From positions 1-64,000 of the forward strand of contig NZ_JBHTAA010000001.1 of assembly GCF_042663225.1 (NCBI RefSeq): DNA of 64,000 nt, read 5' to 3'. Positions 51,045 to 59,212 of this stretch are shown in pieces. Origin of the DNA: Haloferax namakaokahaiae. GTDB lineage: Archaea; Halobacteriota; Halobacteria; Halobacteriales; Haloferacaceae. The first letter of the stretch is position 1; each line of letters begins with the position of its first letter. The notes beneath the pieces are model-generated. The model was given only the letters and a program-made list of their open reading frames with translations. It did not search any database and was not told where the DNA came from. Both the position numbers and the translations under genes were made by a program.

Positions 51045-51641
51045 GTGACTACGTGGGTCGAGACCCCGCAGGAAGGCCGTGACCGCGGTGTGACCGGTCT
51101 CCTTCGCGCGTGGGTCGCCGTCGTTGCCAGCCCTCGTGAGTTCTTCCGAACCGGCGTCGCGCCGGGAGACCAAGCGCCGGGTCTGCTCTTCGCTATCTCG
51201 GTGACGCTCGTCTATCAGGGACTCCAGTACGCGCTCGTCCCGGCGACGATTCCCGCAATCGAAGGTGGGACGGTGCTCTCCGCACTGGTCGCCCTGCTCG
51301 TCATCGCGCTGTTCGTCGCGCCCGCCGTCCTCCACCTCACCGCCGCGATACAGACGGTCATGCTTCTCCCGTTGGTCTCTCGGCGCGCCGGCGTGAGCGA
51401 GACGGTCCAAGTCGTCGCCTATGCGGCCGCACCCTGTGTCTTCGCTGGGCTTCCGATTCCGGGTGCGCGACTCGCTTGCACACTCTACGGGGCGGCACTC
51501 CTCGTCGTCGGGATTCGAGAGGTTCACCAGACCTCATTTCCGAAGGCCGCACTGGCTGCCGCAGTCCCCGCAGGCATCGTCTTCGGCTACGGATTCGGCG
51601 GGTTTCGCGCGTTCAACGATTTCGTCATAGCGCTCACATAA
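51045..51641 (+). CDS. Yip1-domain-like membrane protein
   Basis: A 198-residue protein with an N-terminal soluble helix (TGLLRAWVAVVASPREFFRTG) that is typical of archaeal Yip1-type proteins, followed by about five membrane helices (near 48-65, 78-96, 100-117, 130-150, 168-186). Start is GTG at 51045, 8 nt after the thymidine kinase stop; a possible operon, but the functions are unrelated on present knowledge. The role of archaeal Yip1-like proteins is unknown. Confidence 0.75.
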   Translation: MTTWVETPQEGRDRGVTGLLRAWVAVVASPREFFRTGVAPGDQAPGLLFAISVTLVYQGLQYALVPATIPAIEGGTVLSALVALLVIALFVAPAVLHLTAAIQTVMLLPLVSRRAGVSETVQVVAYAAAPCVFAGLPIPGARLACTLYGAALLVVGIREVHQTSFPKAALAAAVPAGIVFGYGFGGFRAFNDFVIALT

Positions 51642-51748
51642 CCTAGTTTCCACTCACCGCGAGGGTGCATTATTCGCCACGCACGCGCCAATCATCACCT
51701 GAGCGTCTATCGACAATCGTTTTAGTAAGGGGTTGTTTGCTCAACTCA

Positions 51749-53899
51749 ATGGATTGGATTACGCACGAGGAGGACGTCTGGTTCGAGTTCCGGGGCAATA
51801 GTCCCCACCAGCTCGTCCCCGGACGCTTCTACAAAGGCACCGTTGACGGGTACGCCGACTTCGGTGTCTTCGTTGACCTTGCATCGAACGTGACTGGACT
51901 GCTCCACCGCAGCGAACTCGACAAACGCCTCGAAAGCCTCACGTGGGAACCCGGCGACGAGGTGTTCGTTCAGGTGAAGAACGTCCGCGACAACGGCAAC
52001 ATCGACCTCGGTTGGTCGATTCGACAGGACGACAACGAGTTCCGCGGCGCTCGCATCCACGACCCCGACGGTGACAAAGACAACCAACCCGTCGAGAGCG
52101 ACGACTCCGAAGAGACCGGCCCAATCAAGACGCGCCCGGTCAGCGGCAACCGCCGTAACGTCGCCGCAGCGTCCGAGTCCCAGACCGAGAGCACCAATAA
52201 CGAGGCGCAAGCGGTCGAGACCGAAGAAGTCGAACCCGAGGCAGAACCCGAACCCGAAGAGACGGCCGCGGCCGACGAGTCCCGCGCCCCGACTGCCAAC
52301 GATGTTGTTGGCGGTCTCGAACAGGAGACCGAAGAGGCTGAGGCCGAACCGGAACCCGAGACGGAAGCCGAATCCGAACCGGACGAAGCGACCGAACTGC
52401 CCGAACGCGTCTCGCTCGGCGTCATCGGTGACCACGTCGGTGACCGCGTCACCGTCGAAGGCACCATCACCAGCGCCCGCCAGACCGGCGGCCCGACCGT
52501 CTTCGAACTCCGCGACGAGACCGGTGTCGTGGACTGTGCCGCCTTCGTCGAAGCAGGCGTTCGCGCCTACCCCGAAGTGGACGTTGACGACAACGTCCGC
52601 ATCGTGGGCGAAGTCGAGCGCCGCCGCGGCGAACTCCAAATCGAGACCGAGGACCTGACCGTCCTCGAAGGCGAAGAAGCCGATACTGTCGAACAGCGCC
52701 TCGCAGACGCCCTCTCGGACGAGGCCCGTCCGGACGCAATCGCGCCGCTCGCCGACCACGAACCGGTCGCCGCCGTCGGTGCCTCGCTGCTCGACGCCGC
52801 AGAGGCGATCCGCCGCGCCGTCCTCGAATCGCGCCCAATCGTCGTCCGCCACACGGCCACCGCAGACGGCTACGTCGCCGGTGCCGCAATCGAGCGCGCC
52901 GTCCTCCCGCTCATCCGCGAGGAACACCCCCGCGACGACGCCGAGTACCACTACTTCACCCGTCGCCCGCTCGACGAGGCCGTCTACGGCATGGACGCCG
53001 CGACGAACGACGTGACGCGCATGCTCGAAGACCGCGACCGACACGACGAGAAGCTCCCGCTCGTGCTCTTCCTCGGTGCCGGTTCGACCATCGAGTCGCT
53101 CGACGGTCTCGGCCTACTCGGCGTCTACGGCGCGGAACGCGTCGTCGTCGATGCCGCGCCCGCCGACGACGAGATTGCCGCCGAAGCCGACGTGCTCGTC
53201 AACCCCGCCCACGAGGGTGCAGACGCCCGCGACCTCTCGGTCGGCGCACTCGCCGCGACGCTCGCCGCAGCCATCAACGCGGAGGTTCGAGACGACGTCT
53301 CGCACCTTCCCGCGGTCACCTACTGGGAGAACTGCCCACCGCAGTACCTCGACCTCGCGGCCGAACACGGCTTCGAGGCGGACCGCGTCAACGAACTCCG
53401 CGAAGCAGTCGCGCTCGAAGCGTACTACCAGTCCTACCAGGACAAGCGCGAACTCATCGCCGACCTGCTGTTCGACGCCGACGAGGGTCTCGCCGGCCAC
53501 GTCTCCGAGCAGTTCCGCATCAAACTCGAAGACGAAGTCGAGACGGCGAACGCGAACCTCCAGGCCCGCGACGTCGAAGGCATCACCGCGGTCGTCCTCG
53601 ACTCCGACGCCTTCAGTCACCGCTTCGACTTCCCGCCGACGGCCCTGCTCGTTGACGAACTGCACCGCCGCAACCGCGACGGCGAGCGCTTCGTGACCGT
53701 CGCCTTCGGCACCGACGAACTGTACCTGCGCGCCACCGCCGACCTCGACTTCCGCGCACTCGTCGAGTCGGCCGCCGAGAAGGCACCCGCCGCCGGACTC
53801 GGTGCAGCGGGCATCCGCGAGGGTCGCATCGAGTTCCTCACGGGCGCACGCGAGGAAGCCCTCTCGGCCGTCCTCGAAGCCGCCGCCGAACAGTTCTAA
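51749..53899 (+). CDS. S1/OB-fold/RecJ-like DHH-family protein
   Basis: A 716-residue multi-domain nucleic-acid protein. Residues 22-95 form an S1 RNA-binding domain (GRFYKGTVDGYADFGVFVDLASNV). An acidic low-complexity linker runs from about 105 to 215. A tRNA-anti-type OB fold is at about 220-310 (VTVEGTITSARQTGGPTVFEL). Then comes a RecJ/DHH-like domain to the end. The usual HxDxDG motif is here HTATADG at 368-374, so the first Asp is missing and the phosphoesterase may be inactive or altered; such RecJ-like proteins are known in haloarchaea. A TATA-like TTTTAG at 51720-51725 lies about 25 nt before ATG 51749. Possible roles are RNA or DNA binding in repair or replication. Confidence 0.85.
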   Translation: MDWITHEEDVWFEFRGNSPHQLVPGRFYKGTVDGYADFGVFVDLASNVTGLLHRSELDKRLESLTWEPGDEVFVQVKNVRDNGNIDLGWSIRQDDNEFRGARIHDPDGDKDNQPVESDDSEETGPIKTRPVSGNRRNVAAASESQTESTNNEAQAVETEEVEPEAEPEPEETAAADESRAPTANDVVGGLEQETEEAEAEPEPETEAESEPDEATELPERVSLGVIGDHVGDRVTVEGTITSARQTGGPTVFELRDETGVVDCAAFVEAGVRAYPEVDVDDNVRIVGEVERRRGELQIETEDLTVLEGEEADTVEQRLADALSDEARPDAIAPLADHEPVAAVGASLLDAAEAIRRAVLESRPIVVRHTATADGYVAGAAIERAVLPLIREEHPRDDAEYHYFTRRPLDEAVYGMDAATNDVTRMLEDRDRHDEKLPLVLFLGAGSTIESLDGLGLLGVYGAERVVVDAAPADDEIAAEADVLVNPAHEGADARDLSVGALAATLAAAINAEVRDDVSHLPAVTYWENCPPQYLDLAAEHGFEADRVNELREAVALEAYYQSYQDKRELIADLLFDADEGLAGHVSEQFRIKLEDEVETANANLQARDVEGITAVVLDSDAFSHRFDFPPTALLVDELHRRNRDGERFVTVAFGTDELYLRATADLDFRALVESAAEKAPAAGLGAAGIREGRIEFLTGAREEALSAVLEAAAEQF

Positions 53900-54042
53900 G
53901 CCGCAATCCAGACTCCTCCTCGTCTGTATTTTCGTTCGGGCACCCGTCCCGAGGATGACCGAGGAATCTGCTTCTTCTGAGACAGTAACGGCGGTGCTGT
54001 TGTCTAGAAGACATTTATGCGAACGAGCAAGTAGCATAGCCA

Positions 54043-54471
54043 ATGGGCACCCGAACTGCGCTCGTCTCGCTTCTCGTCACGGCGATGGTGCTTCTTTCTG
54101 GGTGTAGTGGAGCGCCAAGTGAGGCACCCGCGATGACCAGTGCTCAATTGACTACCACCACCGCTACGACGGCGTCTGAAACGACGGCGCTCGCCACCTC
54201 GCCACCGACACCGACGACCACGGGAGAGCCACAGCACGGCGATAACTTACTCTACACGACCGAGGTCAACGCATCCAGTGCCATGGCGGCCGACGCGAGC
54301 AAACGCGCCGACTTCACCGAACTCACTGCGGCCCAGCAAGCGCTGTTCAATCAGACGTACAACTGCAGTTGCTACGTCGTCCAAGAGGAGTTCAGATTCA
54401 ACGACGACGACCGAATCGAGTACGTCAACTACGAGGGTCGGTGGTACTTCCTACGGGTCGCTATCGTCTAA
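54043..54471 (+). CDS. Small predicted lipoprotein
   Basis: A 142-residue protein. A signal peptide with LLVTAMVLLSGC puts the lipid Cys at about residue 21. A Thr/Pro/Ser-rich linker (residues about 25-65) precedes a small globular end (NLLYTTEVNASSAMAADASKRADFTELTAAQQALFNQTYNCSCYVV...YFLRVAIV). The start ATG has an AT-rich element (TTTATG at 54014-54019) about 24-29 nt upstream. No family recognised; similar small haloarchaeal lipoproteins are widespread. It is a single gene. Confidence 0.75.
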   Translation: MGTRTALVSLLVTAMVLLSGCSGAPSEAPAMTSAQLTTTTATTASETTALATSPPTPTTTGEPQHGDNLLYTTEVNASSAMAADASKRADFTELTAAQQALFNQTYNCSCYVVQEEFRFNDDDRIEYVNYEGRWYFLRVAIV

Positions 54472-54557
54472 CGGTCCCCGAGCGACACGCTTAACCACGA
54501 AACGACCCGATTCGGCGTCATGAACCGTCACCACGTTACCGAACGCGAGGTGTCTCC

Positions 54558-56204
54558 GTGAACGCCGAAGCCGAAACCGACGCGTTCGAGCAGACGTGCA
54601 AGGCGCTGGTCGAACGCATCCTCTCCGGAGAGGTCGAACGCGACGACCTCGAATCAGCCAAACTCGACGCCTGCTCGGAGCACTCCTCGCCGAAGGTGCC
54701 CAAGAACGCCGAAATCCTCCAACACGCGCCGAAGGACCGGCGCGAAGAGGTCAAAGAGGTCGTCCGCCGAAAGCCCGTTCGCACCGCATCGGGCGTCTCG
54801 CCGGTGGCCATCATGACCTCGCCGCACATGTGCCCGCACGGGAAGTGTCTCTACTGCCCCGGCGGTCCTGCCAGCGAATTCTCGTCGTCGCAGTCCTACA
54901 CCGGCCACGAACCCGCGGCCGCCCGCGGCGTCCAGAACGACTACGACCCCTACGGACAGGTCACCCTGCGCCTCGAACAACTCCGCCACATCGGCCACCC
55001 CGTCGATAAGGTCGAACTCATCTTGATGGGCGGGACGATGACCGCCCGGAGCCACGACTATCAGGAGTGGTTCGTCAAGCGAGCGTTGGAGGCGATGAAC
55101 GACTACGACCTCGACAAAGAGCCGGAACCGAAGGAGGGCGAGTCGTTCAAGCCCGACCCCGAGGATGTCGAGTTCAAGTACATCGAGGACGTCATCGCCG
55201 AGAACGAGACGAACGACATTCGCAACATCGGGACGACGTTCGAGACCAAACCCGACTGGTGCGACCCCGAGCAAATCGACCGGATGCTCGACTTGGGTGC
55301 GACGAAGGTCGAAGTCGGCGTTCAGACCACCTACGAGCGCATCAACCGCGAGATGCACCGCGGCCACGGCGTGCAGGCTTCTATCGACGCCAACCGCCGC
55401 CTCCGCGACTCGGCGTTCAAGGTCGGCTTCCACATGATGCCCGGCCAACCGGGCATGACCCGCGAGATGTGTCTCGAAGACTTCCGCCAACTGTTCGAGA
55501 ACTCCGACTGGCGGCCCGACTACCTCAAAATCTACCCGACGCTCATCGTCCGCGACACCATCACCTACGACATGTGGCGGCGCGGTGAGTACGAACCCCT
55601 CAACAACGAGGAGGCTGCCGATATCGTCGGCGAGGTCATGGGCATGATTCCGAAGTACACTCGCCTCCAGCGCGTCCAGCGCGACATCCCTGCGGACTTC
55701 ATCGACGCCGGCGTCTGGAAGTCCAACCTTCGGCAACTCGCCGAACAGCGCGCCGAGGAGAAGGGAATCGTCCCGCGCGACATCCGCGCCCGCGAAGTCG
55801 GGATGAACGAGGCGAACCCCGACCCCGACCGCGTCGAACTCGATATCATGACCTACGAAGTTGCTGGCGGGACGGAACACTTCATCTCGTTCGAGGACCC
55901 CGTCAAGGACCTCCTCATCGGCTTCTGTCGCCTCCGATTCCCCGGAAATCCGGTGCGCCGCGAACTCCAGAACGCCGCGCTCGTCCGCGAACTCCACGTC
56001 TACGGCTCCGAAGTCGGTATCGGTGACCAGGGCGACTGGCAGCACAAGGGCTACGGGCGCAAACTGCTCGCACAGGCCGAGGAGATGGCCCTCGATGCCG
56101 GATTCGACAAGATTTCGGTCATCTCGGGTATCGGCGTCCGGCAGTACTACAAGCAGAAGTTGGGCTATCACCAAGACGGGCCGTACGTCTCGAAGCGGTT
56201 GTAG
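54558..56204 (+). CDS. elp3: Elp3, radical-SAM/acetyltransferase tRNA-uridine-34 modification enzyme
   Basis: A 548-residue Elp3, which makes the cm5U-type modification of wobble uridine 34. Radical-SAM Cys are at 92, 97 and 100 (CPHGKCLYC, C-x4-C-x2-C). LGATKVEVGVQTTYERI and GFHMMPGQPGMTREM match the radical-SAM barrel. The C-terminal acetyl-CoA-binding part has GVWKSNLRQL and GYGRKLLAQAEEMALDAGF, and the HVYGSEVGIGDQGDWQHKGYG segment typical of archaeal Elp3. Start GTG 54558 is supported because it begins a usual acidic N-terminus; no nearer ATG fits. The gene is single. Confidence 0.94.
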   Translation: MNAEAETDAFEQTCKALVERILSGEVERDDLESAKLDACSEHSSPKVPKNAEILQHAPKDRREEVKEVVRRKPVRTASGVSPVAIMTSPHMCPHGKCLYCPGGPASEFSSSQSYTGHEPAAARGVQNDYDPYGQVTLRLEQLRHIGHPVDKVELILMGGTMTARSHDYQEWFVKRALEAMNDYDLDKEPEPKEGESFKPDPEDVEFKYIEDVIAENETNDIRNIGTTFETKPDWCDPEQIDRMLDLGATKVEVGVQTTYERINREMHRGHGVQASIDANRRLRDSAFKVGFHMMPGQPGMTREMCLEDFRQLFENSDWRPDYLKIYPTLIVRDTITYDMWRRGEYEPLNNEEAADIVGEVMGMIPKYTRLQRVQRDIPADFIDAGVWKSNLRQLAEQRAEEKGIVPRDIRAREVGMNEANPDPDRVELDIMTYEVAGGTEHFISFEDPVKDLLIGFCRLRFPGNPVRRELQNAALVRELHVYGSEVGIGDQGDWQHKGYGRKLLAQAEEMALDAGFDKISVISGIGVRQYYKQKLGYHQDGPYVSKRL

Positions 56205-56270
56205 GGATCCGTCGGTCTTTCTCCTCCAGACGTTGCGAGACGAGCGGAGCGAACTTCGGAAACGATGTAC

Positions 56271-56861
56271 TTAGAGTGCTTCGAGCTCGCTCCGTGCACG
56301 TTCCGGAGGGACGTCTGTCGCAGCAAGTTCTGCATCGGGATACGACCGAAGGTTGTAGACGTATGCTGGAACGAAGAGCAGAATTCCCCCGACTGCAACT
56401 GCGGCATCTAACCGAGTCGCTTCGAGTGCTACCACGAACGTAAGCAGCAGCAGAAACCCGTAGGCCGCCATCTGTCCACGGTCGATTCGTGTCGAAAGTC
56501 GGTGTTGATACGCGACCATCTCGTCGCCGCTCGCCCCCGGCATGACGGCGACGTAGGTTTGCCATCCTGCCTTTTGGGAAGTCACGTTCGGTCCGAGGAC
56601 GGCGAACAATGCGAAGGCGGCCCAGAGAATACCCACTGCGATAGCCCACCGACCCTGTTGCACACCGAACACGAAGAGAAGTCCAAGGAGAGTTGCACTT
56701 CCGAGTGCAGCACTGACGAGGGATGCCGTTCCAGCGGCCAGAATCGAGTAGAGTCCCGGCCGTTGCTTCGGGACGTAGACGATATCGACCGATTCAGCCT
56801 CGGGTGCGCCATCCGTCCATCGTACACCTCCTATCGTGTATGGTGGTGTTTTCAGGGTCAT
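56271..56861 (-). CDS. Haloarchaeal membrane protein, function unknown
   Basis: A 196-residue protein with four hydrophobic helices (about 37-63, 70-92, 128-147 and 152-168) and a soluble N-terminus with VDIVYVPKQRPG. No family motif. A conserved-looking Pro/Trp/Tyr set in SQKAGWQTYVAVMPGASGDE lies between TM2 and TM3. It is divergent from the MscS gene, with 195 nt between the start codons. Role unknown. Confidence 0.65.
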   Translation of the reverse strand: MTLKTPPYTIGGVRWTDGAPEAESVDIVYVPKQRPGLYSILAAGTASLVSAALGSATLLGLLFVFGVQQGRWAIAVGILWAAFALFAVLGPNVTSQKAGWQTYVAVMPGASGDEMVAYQHRLSTRIDRGQMAAYGFLLLLTFVVALEATRLDAAVAVGGILLFVPAYVYNLRSYPDAELAATDVPPERARSELEAL

Positions 56862-57056
56862 CTATTTCCCATCACTACCGTCTGGAAATAGTAAATGTCT
56901 CGCATCTTATCATTTTACGGACACACCGCGTGTCTCGGTTTAGATGACGGTACTTCTCGGCATTCGATTCTCGCAGTTGATTCTCACTCCGTCACGCTTT
57001 TTGACTTTCTACCGAAGCAACTGGTAGTATGGGAGTCTTTGGGGGAGCGTGGTAGG

Positions 57057-58250
57057 ATGGCGGCCACGTGGGTAGAGAGCATCCGTTCGACGCTCGCACA
57101 GTTCGTCTCGACAGAGGAACGAATCGGCATCTCCGCGGCACTCGTCGTCCTCGCGCTGGGCGTGGCGGTGTATCTCGCGCCGAAAGTCGTCACGCGCACG
57201 GCAACCGAGATTAACGAACGCGTTCTCTCTCACGACCGAATTCCCGACGCCGTGAACGACGTCGCGTGGATGTTCCCGGCGACGGTCGTCGTCAAGACGC
57301 TCCAGTTGACCGTCTTCGTCGGCGTCGGCATCTCGTTGCTCTTGCTGTGGGGTTACGAGGGACTCGCCGCGGATATCAGCCTCATCATCGCGCGGGCGAT
57401 TCCGAACGTCGCTCGTATCGCCACGACCGTCGTCCTCCTCGCGGCGGCACTCGTCGGAACCAACATCCTCGAAGAACAACTCGACGCCTACGCGTCGCAG
57501 TCTGACCACATCAACGCCCACCAGCAAGGCATCGCATTCCGCGTCCTGCAGGTGGTCGTCCTCCTCGCAGTCGGGATGGCGACGCTCACCGTCTGGAACT
57601 TCGAAATCGGCGGACTCCTCGTCGGTGCCGGATTCCTCGGTATCGTCGTCGGTATGGCCGCCCGCCAGACGCTCGGGTCGCTCATCGCCGGGTTCGTCCT
57701 CATGTTCTCCCGACCGTTCGAACTCGGCGACTGGGTCGAAATCGACGGCGCGGAGGGCATCGTTACCGACATCACCATCATCAACACGCGACTGAGCACC
57801 GCCGACGGCGAGACGGTGGTCTTCCCCAACGACCGGGTGACGAACGCGAAGATTACGAACCGAACCAAACGAAACCGACTCCGCCTGCGGATGGACGTGG
57901 GAATCGACTACGACGCCGACATCGAACACGCCGAAGAAGTCGCCAAAGAGGCCTTCACGGACCTCAAGTTCGTCGAAGAGGTGCCGCAACCGCAGGTCAT
58001 TCCGACCGCCTTCGGCGACTCCTCTATCGGTCTCCAACTCCGCTTTTGGATTACGAATCCCTCCGCCCCGCGCCGGGCACAGGCGAAAGCCGAGGTGCTC
58101 CGGAACGTGAAAACTGCCTTCGACCGCGAAGGCATCAAAATCCCGTACCCGCAGCGCGAACTCCTCGCCCGCGAGGAGGCCGATGGCTTCCAACTAAAGA
58201 ACGAACGCCGCAGTCAACCCGTCAAGAAGTCGGTTTCGAGCGAAGACTGA
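57057..58250 (+). CDS. MscS-type mechanosensitive ion channel
   Basis: A 397-residue channel of the MscS superfamily, protecting against osmotic downshock. Membrane helices are at about 22-40, 62-95, 106-125 and 150-190. The pore helix TM3 includes GGLLVGAGFLGIVVGMAARQTLGSL (about residue 182-206, Gly/Ala-rich), followed by the beta domain (FSRPFELGDWVEIDGAEGIVTDITI, RLSTADGETVVFPNDRVTN). The C-terminal alpha/beta domain with ITNRTKRNRLRLRMDVGIDYD is complete. Start ATG 57057 (MAATWVESIRS) is preferred; a longer frame to 56895 is AT-rich and includes a probable promoter (TAGTAT at 57024-57029). Confidence 0.88.
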   Translation: MAATWVESIRSTLAQFVSTEERIGISAALVVLALGVAVYLAPKVVTRTATEINERVLSHDRIPDAVNDVAWMFPATVVVKTLQLTVFVGVGISLLLLWGYEGLAADISLIIARAIPNVARIATTVVLLAAALVGTNILEEQLDAYASQSDHINAHQQGIAFRVLQVVVLLAVGMATLTVWNFEIGGLLVGAGFLGIVVGMAARQTLGSLIAGFVLMFSRPFELGDWVEIDGAEGIVTDITIINTRLSTADGETVVFPNDRVTNAKITNRTKRNRLRLRMDVGIDYDADIEHAEEVAKEAFTDLKFVEEVPQPQVIPTAFGDSSIGLQLRFWITNPSAPRRAQAKAEVLRNVKTAFDREGIKIPYPQRELLAREEADGFQLKNERRSQPVKKSVSSED

Positions 58251-58334
58251 ACACACGAGACGGAGTCTGTCGAGTCGATTCTCACTTCCCGTCTCAAAAA
58301 CTGGCGCGCGGATGTATGGCACTCACTACCGCCT

Positions 58335-58378
58335 CTTAGAGGCGTTTGCGGATGTCCTTAGAGGCGTTCGCGGATGTT
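58335..58378. repeat. 22-bp tandem duplication at a stop codon
   Basis: 58335-58356 and 58357-58378 are a head-to-tail pair (20 of 22 identical, differences at 58347/58369 and 58356/58378). On the minus strand the second copy carries the last codons and stop of the small zinc-ribbon gene, and the first copy repeats them just downstream. This is a tandem duplication at a gene end. Confidence 0.85.
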
Positions 58379-58525
58379 GTGTGAACCACACTCTGGACAC
58401 GCGATTGTCTGTACCGACTGTTCTTTCGAGGTGAACTCGGCGTGGCACACCTCACACTGGTAGTTGTACCGTTTGGTATCGACGGTCCCAAAGAGGGCCT
58501 CTTTCAGGGTCTGAATGGCGGACAT
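58358..58525 (-). CDS. Small zinc-ribbon protein
   Basis: A 55-residue protein with two CxxC knuckles: CEVCHAEF (24-31) and CPECGSHN (43-50), preceded by a short basic-hydrophobic start MSAIQTLKEALFG. This is the common haloarchaeal zinc-ribbon type; function unknown. Start ATG 58525 is chosen over an ATG at 58543. The gene ends inside a tandem duplication of 22 bp that repeats its last codons and stop after the end. No operon partner. Confidence 0.75.
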   Translation of the reverse strand: MSAIQTLKEALFGTVDTKRYNYQCEVCHAEFTSKEQSVQTIACPECGSHNIRERL

Positions 58526-58613
58526 CTGTCCCACCCACTGCAAACTACGTGACGAATTCGCATAAATTCAATTACATGTTCGTCTCTGCCACAACTATCG
58601 TGATTCCAGTACG

Positions 58614-59122
58614 TCAGAGGTTCTGTTCCATCACGACGTGCGGGATTCCCGCTTCGTCGAATTCGTCGCTGGTCGTCTCGTAGCCGAGCGTCTCGTAGAA
58701 GCCCTCTGCGGTGGTCTGTGCGAACTCTACGACCACTACGGTGCCGGCGAGCACCACGCGTAGAAGCCCTCTGCGGTGGTCTGTGCGTGGAGCACGAGCG
58801 AGTCGAAGCCAGTCGCGCGGGCCTCCGATTCGAGTGCCTCCATGAGCCGTCGGCCCCAGCCTTCGCCGCGGGCGGATTCGAGGACGGCGACGCGTTCGAC
58901 CTTTCCGACGCCGGGTTCGTACTCGCGGAGCCGTGCCGCGCCGACTGCCTCGTCGTCGCGGTAGCCGACGAAGTGCGTCGCGTCCGCGCTCGGTTCGTCG
59001 TACTCGTCCCACTCCAACTCCTCGTCCACGCCCTGTTCGTCCACGAAGACGGCTTTTCGGACGGCGAAGGCGTCTTCTCGTTCTTCGTCGGTCGAGACGA
59101 CGCGGACTTCGGTTTTCGACAT
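58614..59122 (-). pseudogene. GNAT acetyltransferase gene broken by a 65-bp duplication/insertion
   Basis: The reading frame from ATG 59122 begins as a GNAT protein (SKTEVRVVSTDEEREDAFAVRKAVF, FVGYRDDEAVGAARLREYEP, ERVAVLESARGEGWGRRLMEALE) and reaches VLHAQTTAEGFY, then ends early at 58736 (128 residues). The missing C-terminus (AQTTAEGFYETLGYETTSDE and DEAGIPHVVMEQNL, to 58614) continues in another frame after a 65-bp extra segment bounded by a 29-bp direct repeat. Removing one repeat plus the 36 bp between would restore a ~148-residue normal GNAT. Either a pseudogene, a phase-variable gene, or an assembly error. The 128-residue product lacks the last strand and helix of the fold. Confidence 0.8.
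58694..58787. repeat. 29-bp direct repeat inside the GNAT gene
   Basis: 58694-58722 and 58759-58787 are identical (29 of 29), with 36 bp between. The offset is 65 bp, not a multiple of three, so it shifts the frame. The 36-bp middle reads as VVLAGTVVVVEF on the minus strand and has no counterpart in a GNAT domain. Confidence 0.95.
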
Positions 59123-59212
59123 GCCCGTTGCTTTCGCGGGCGACTACCTGACGGTTGCGCCATGGGCAGACAAACGACATCCCTTTTCGTCCGGCGGTGA
59201 AACACCGCGAGC

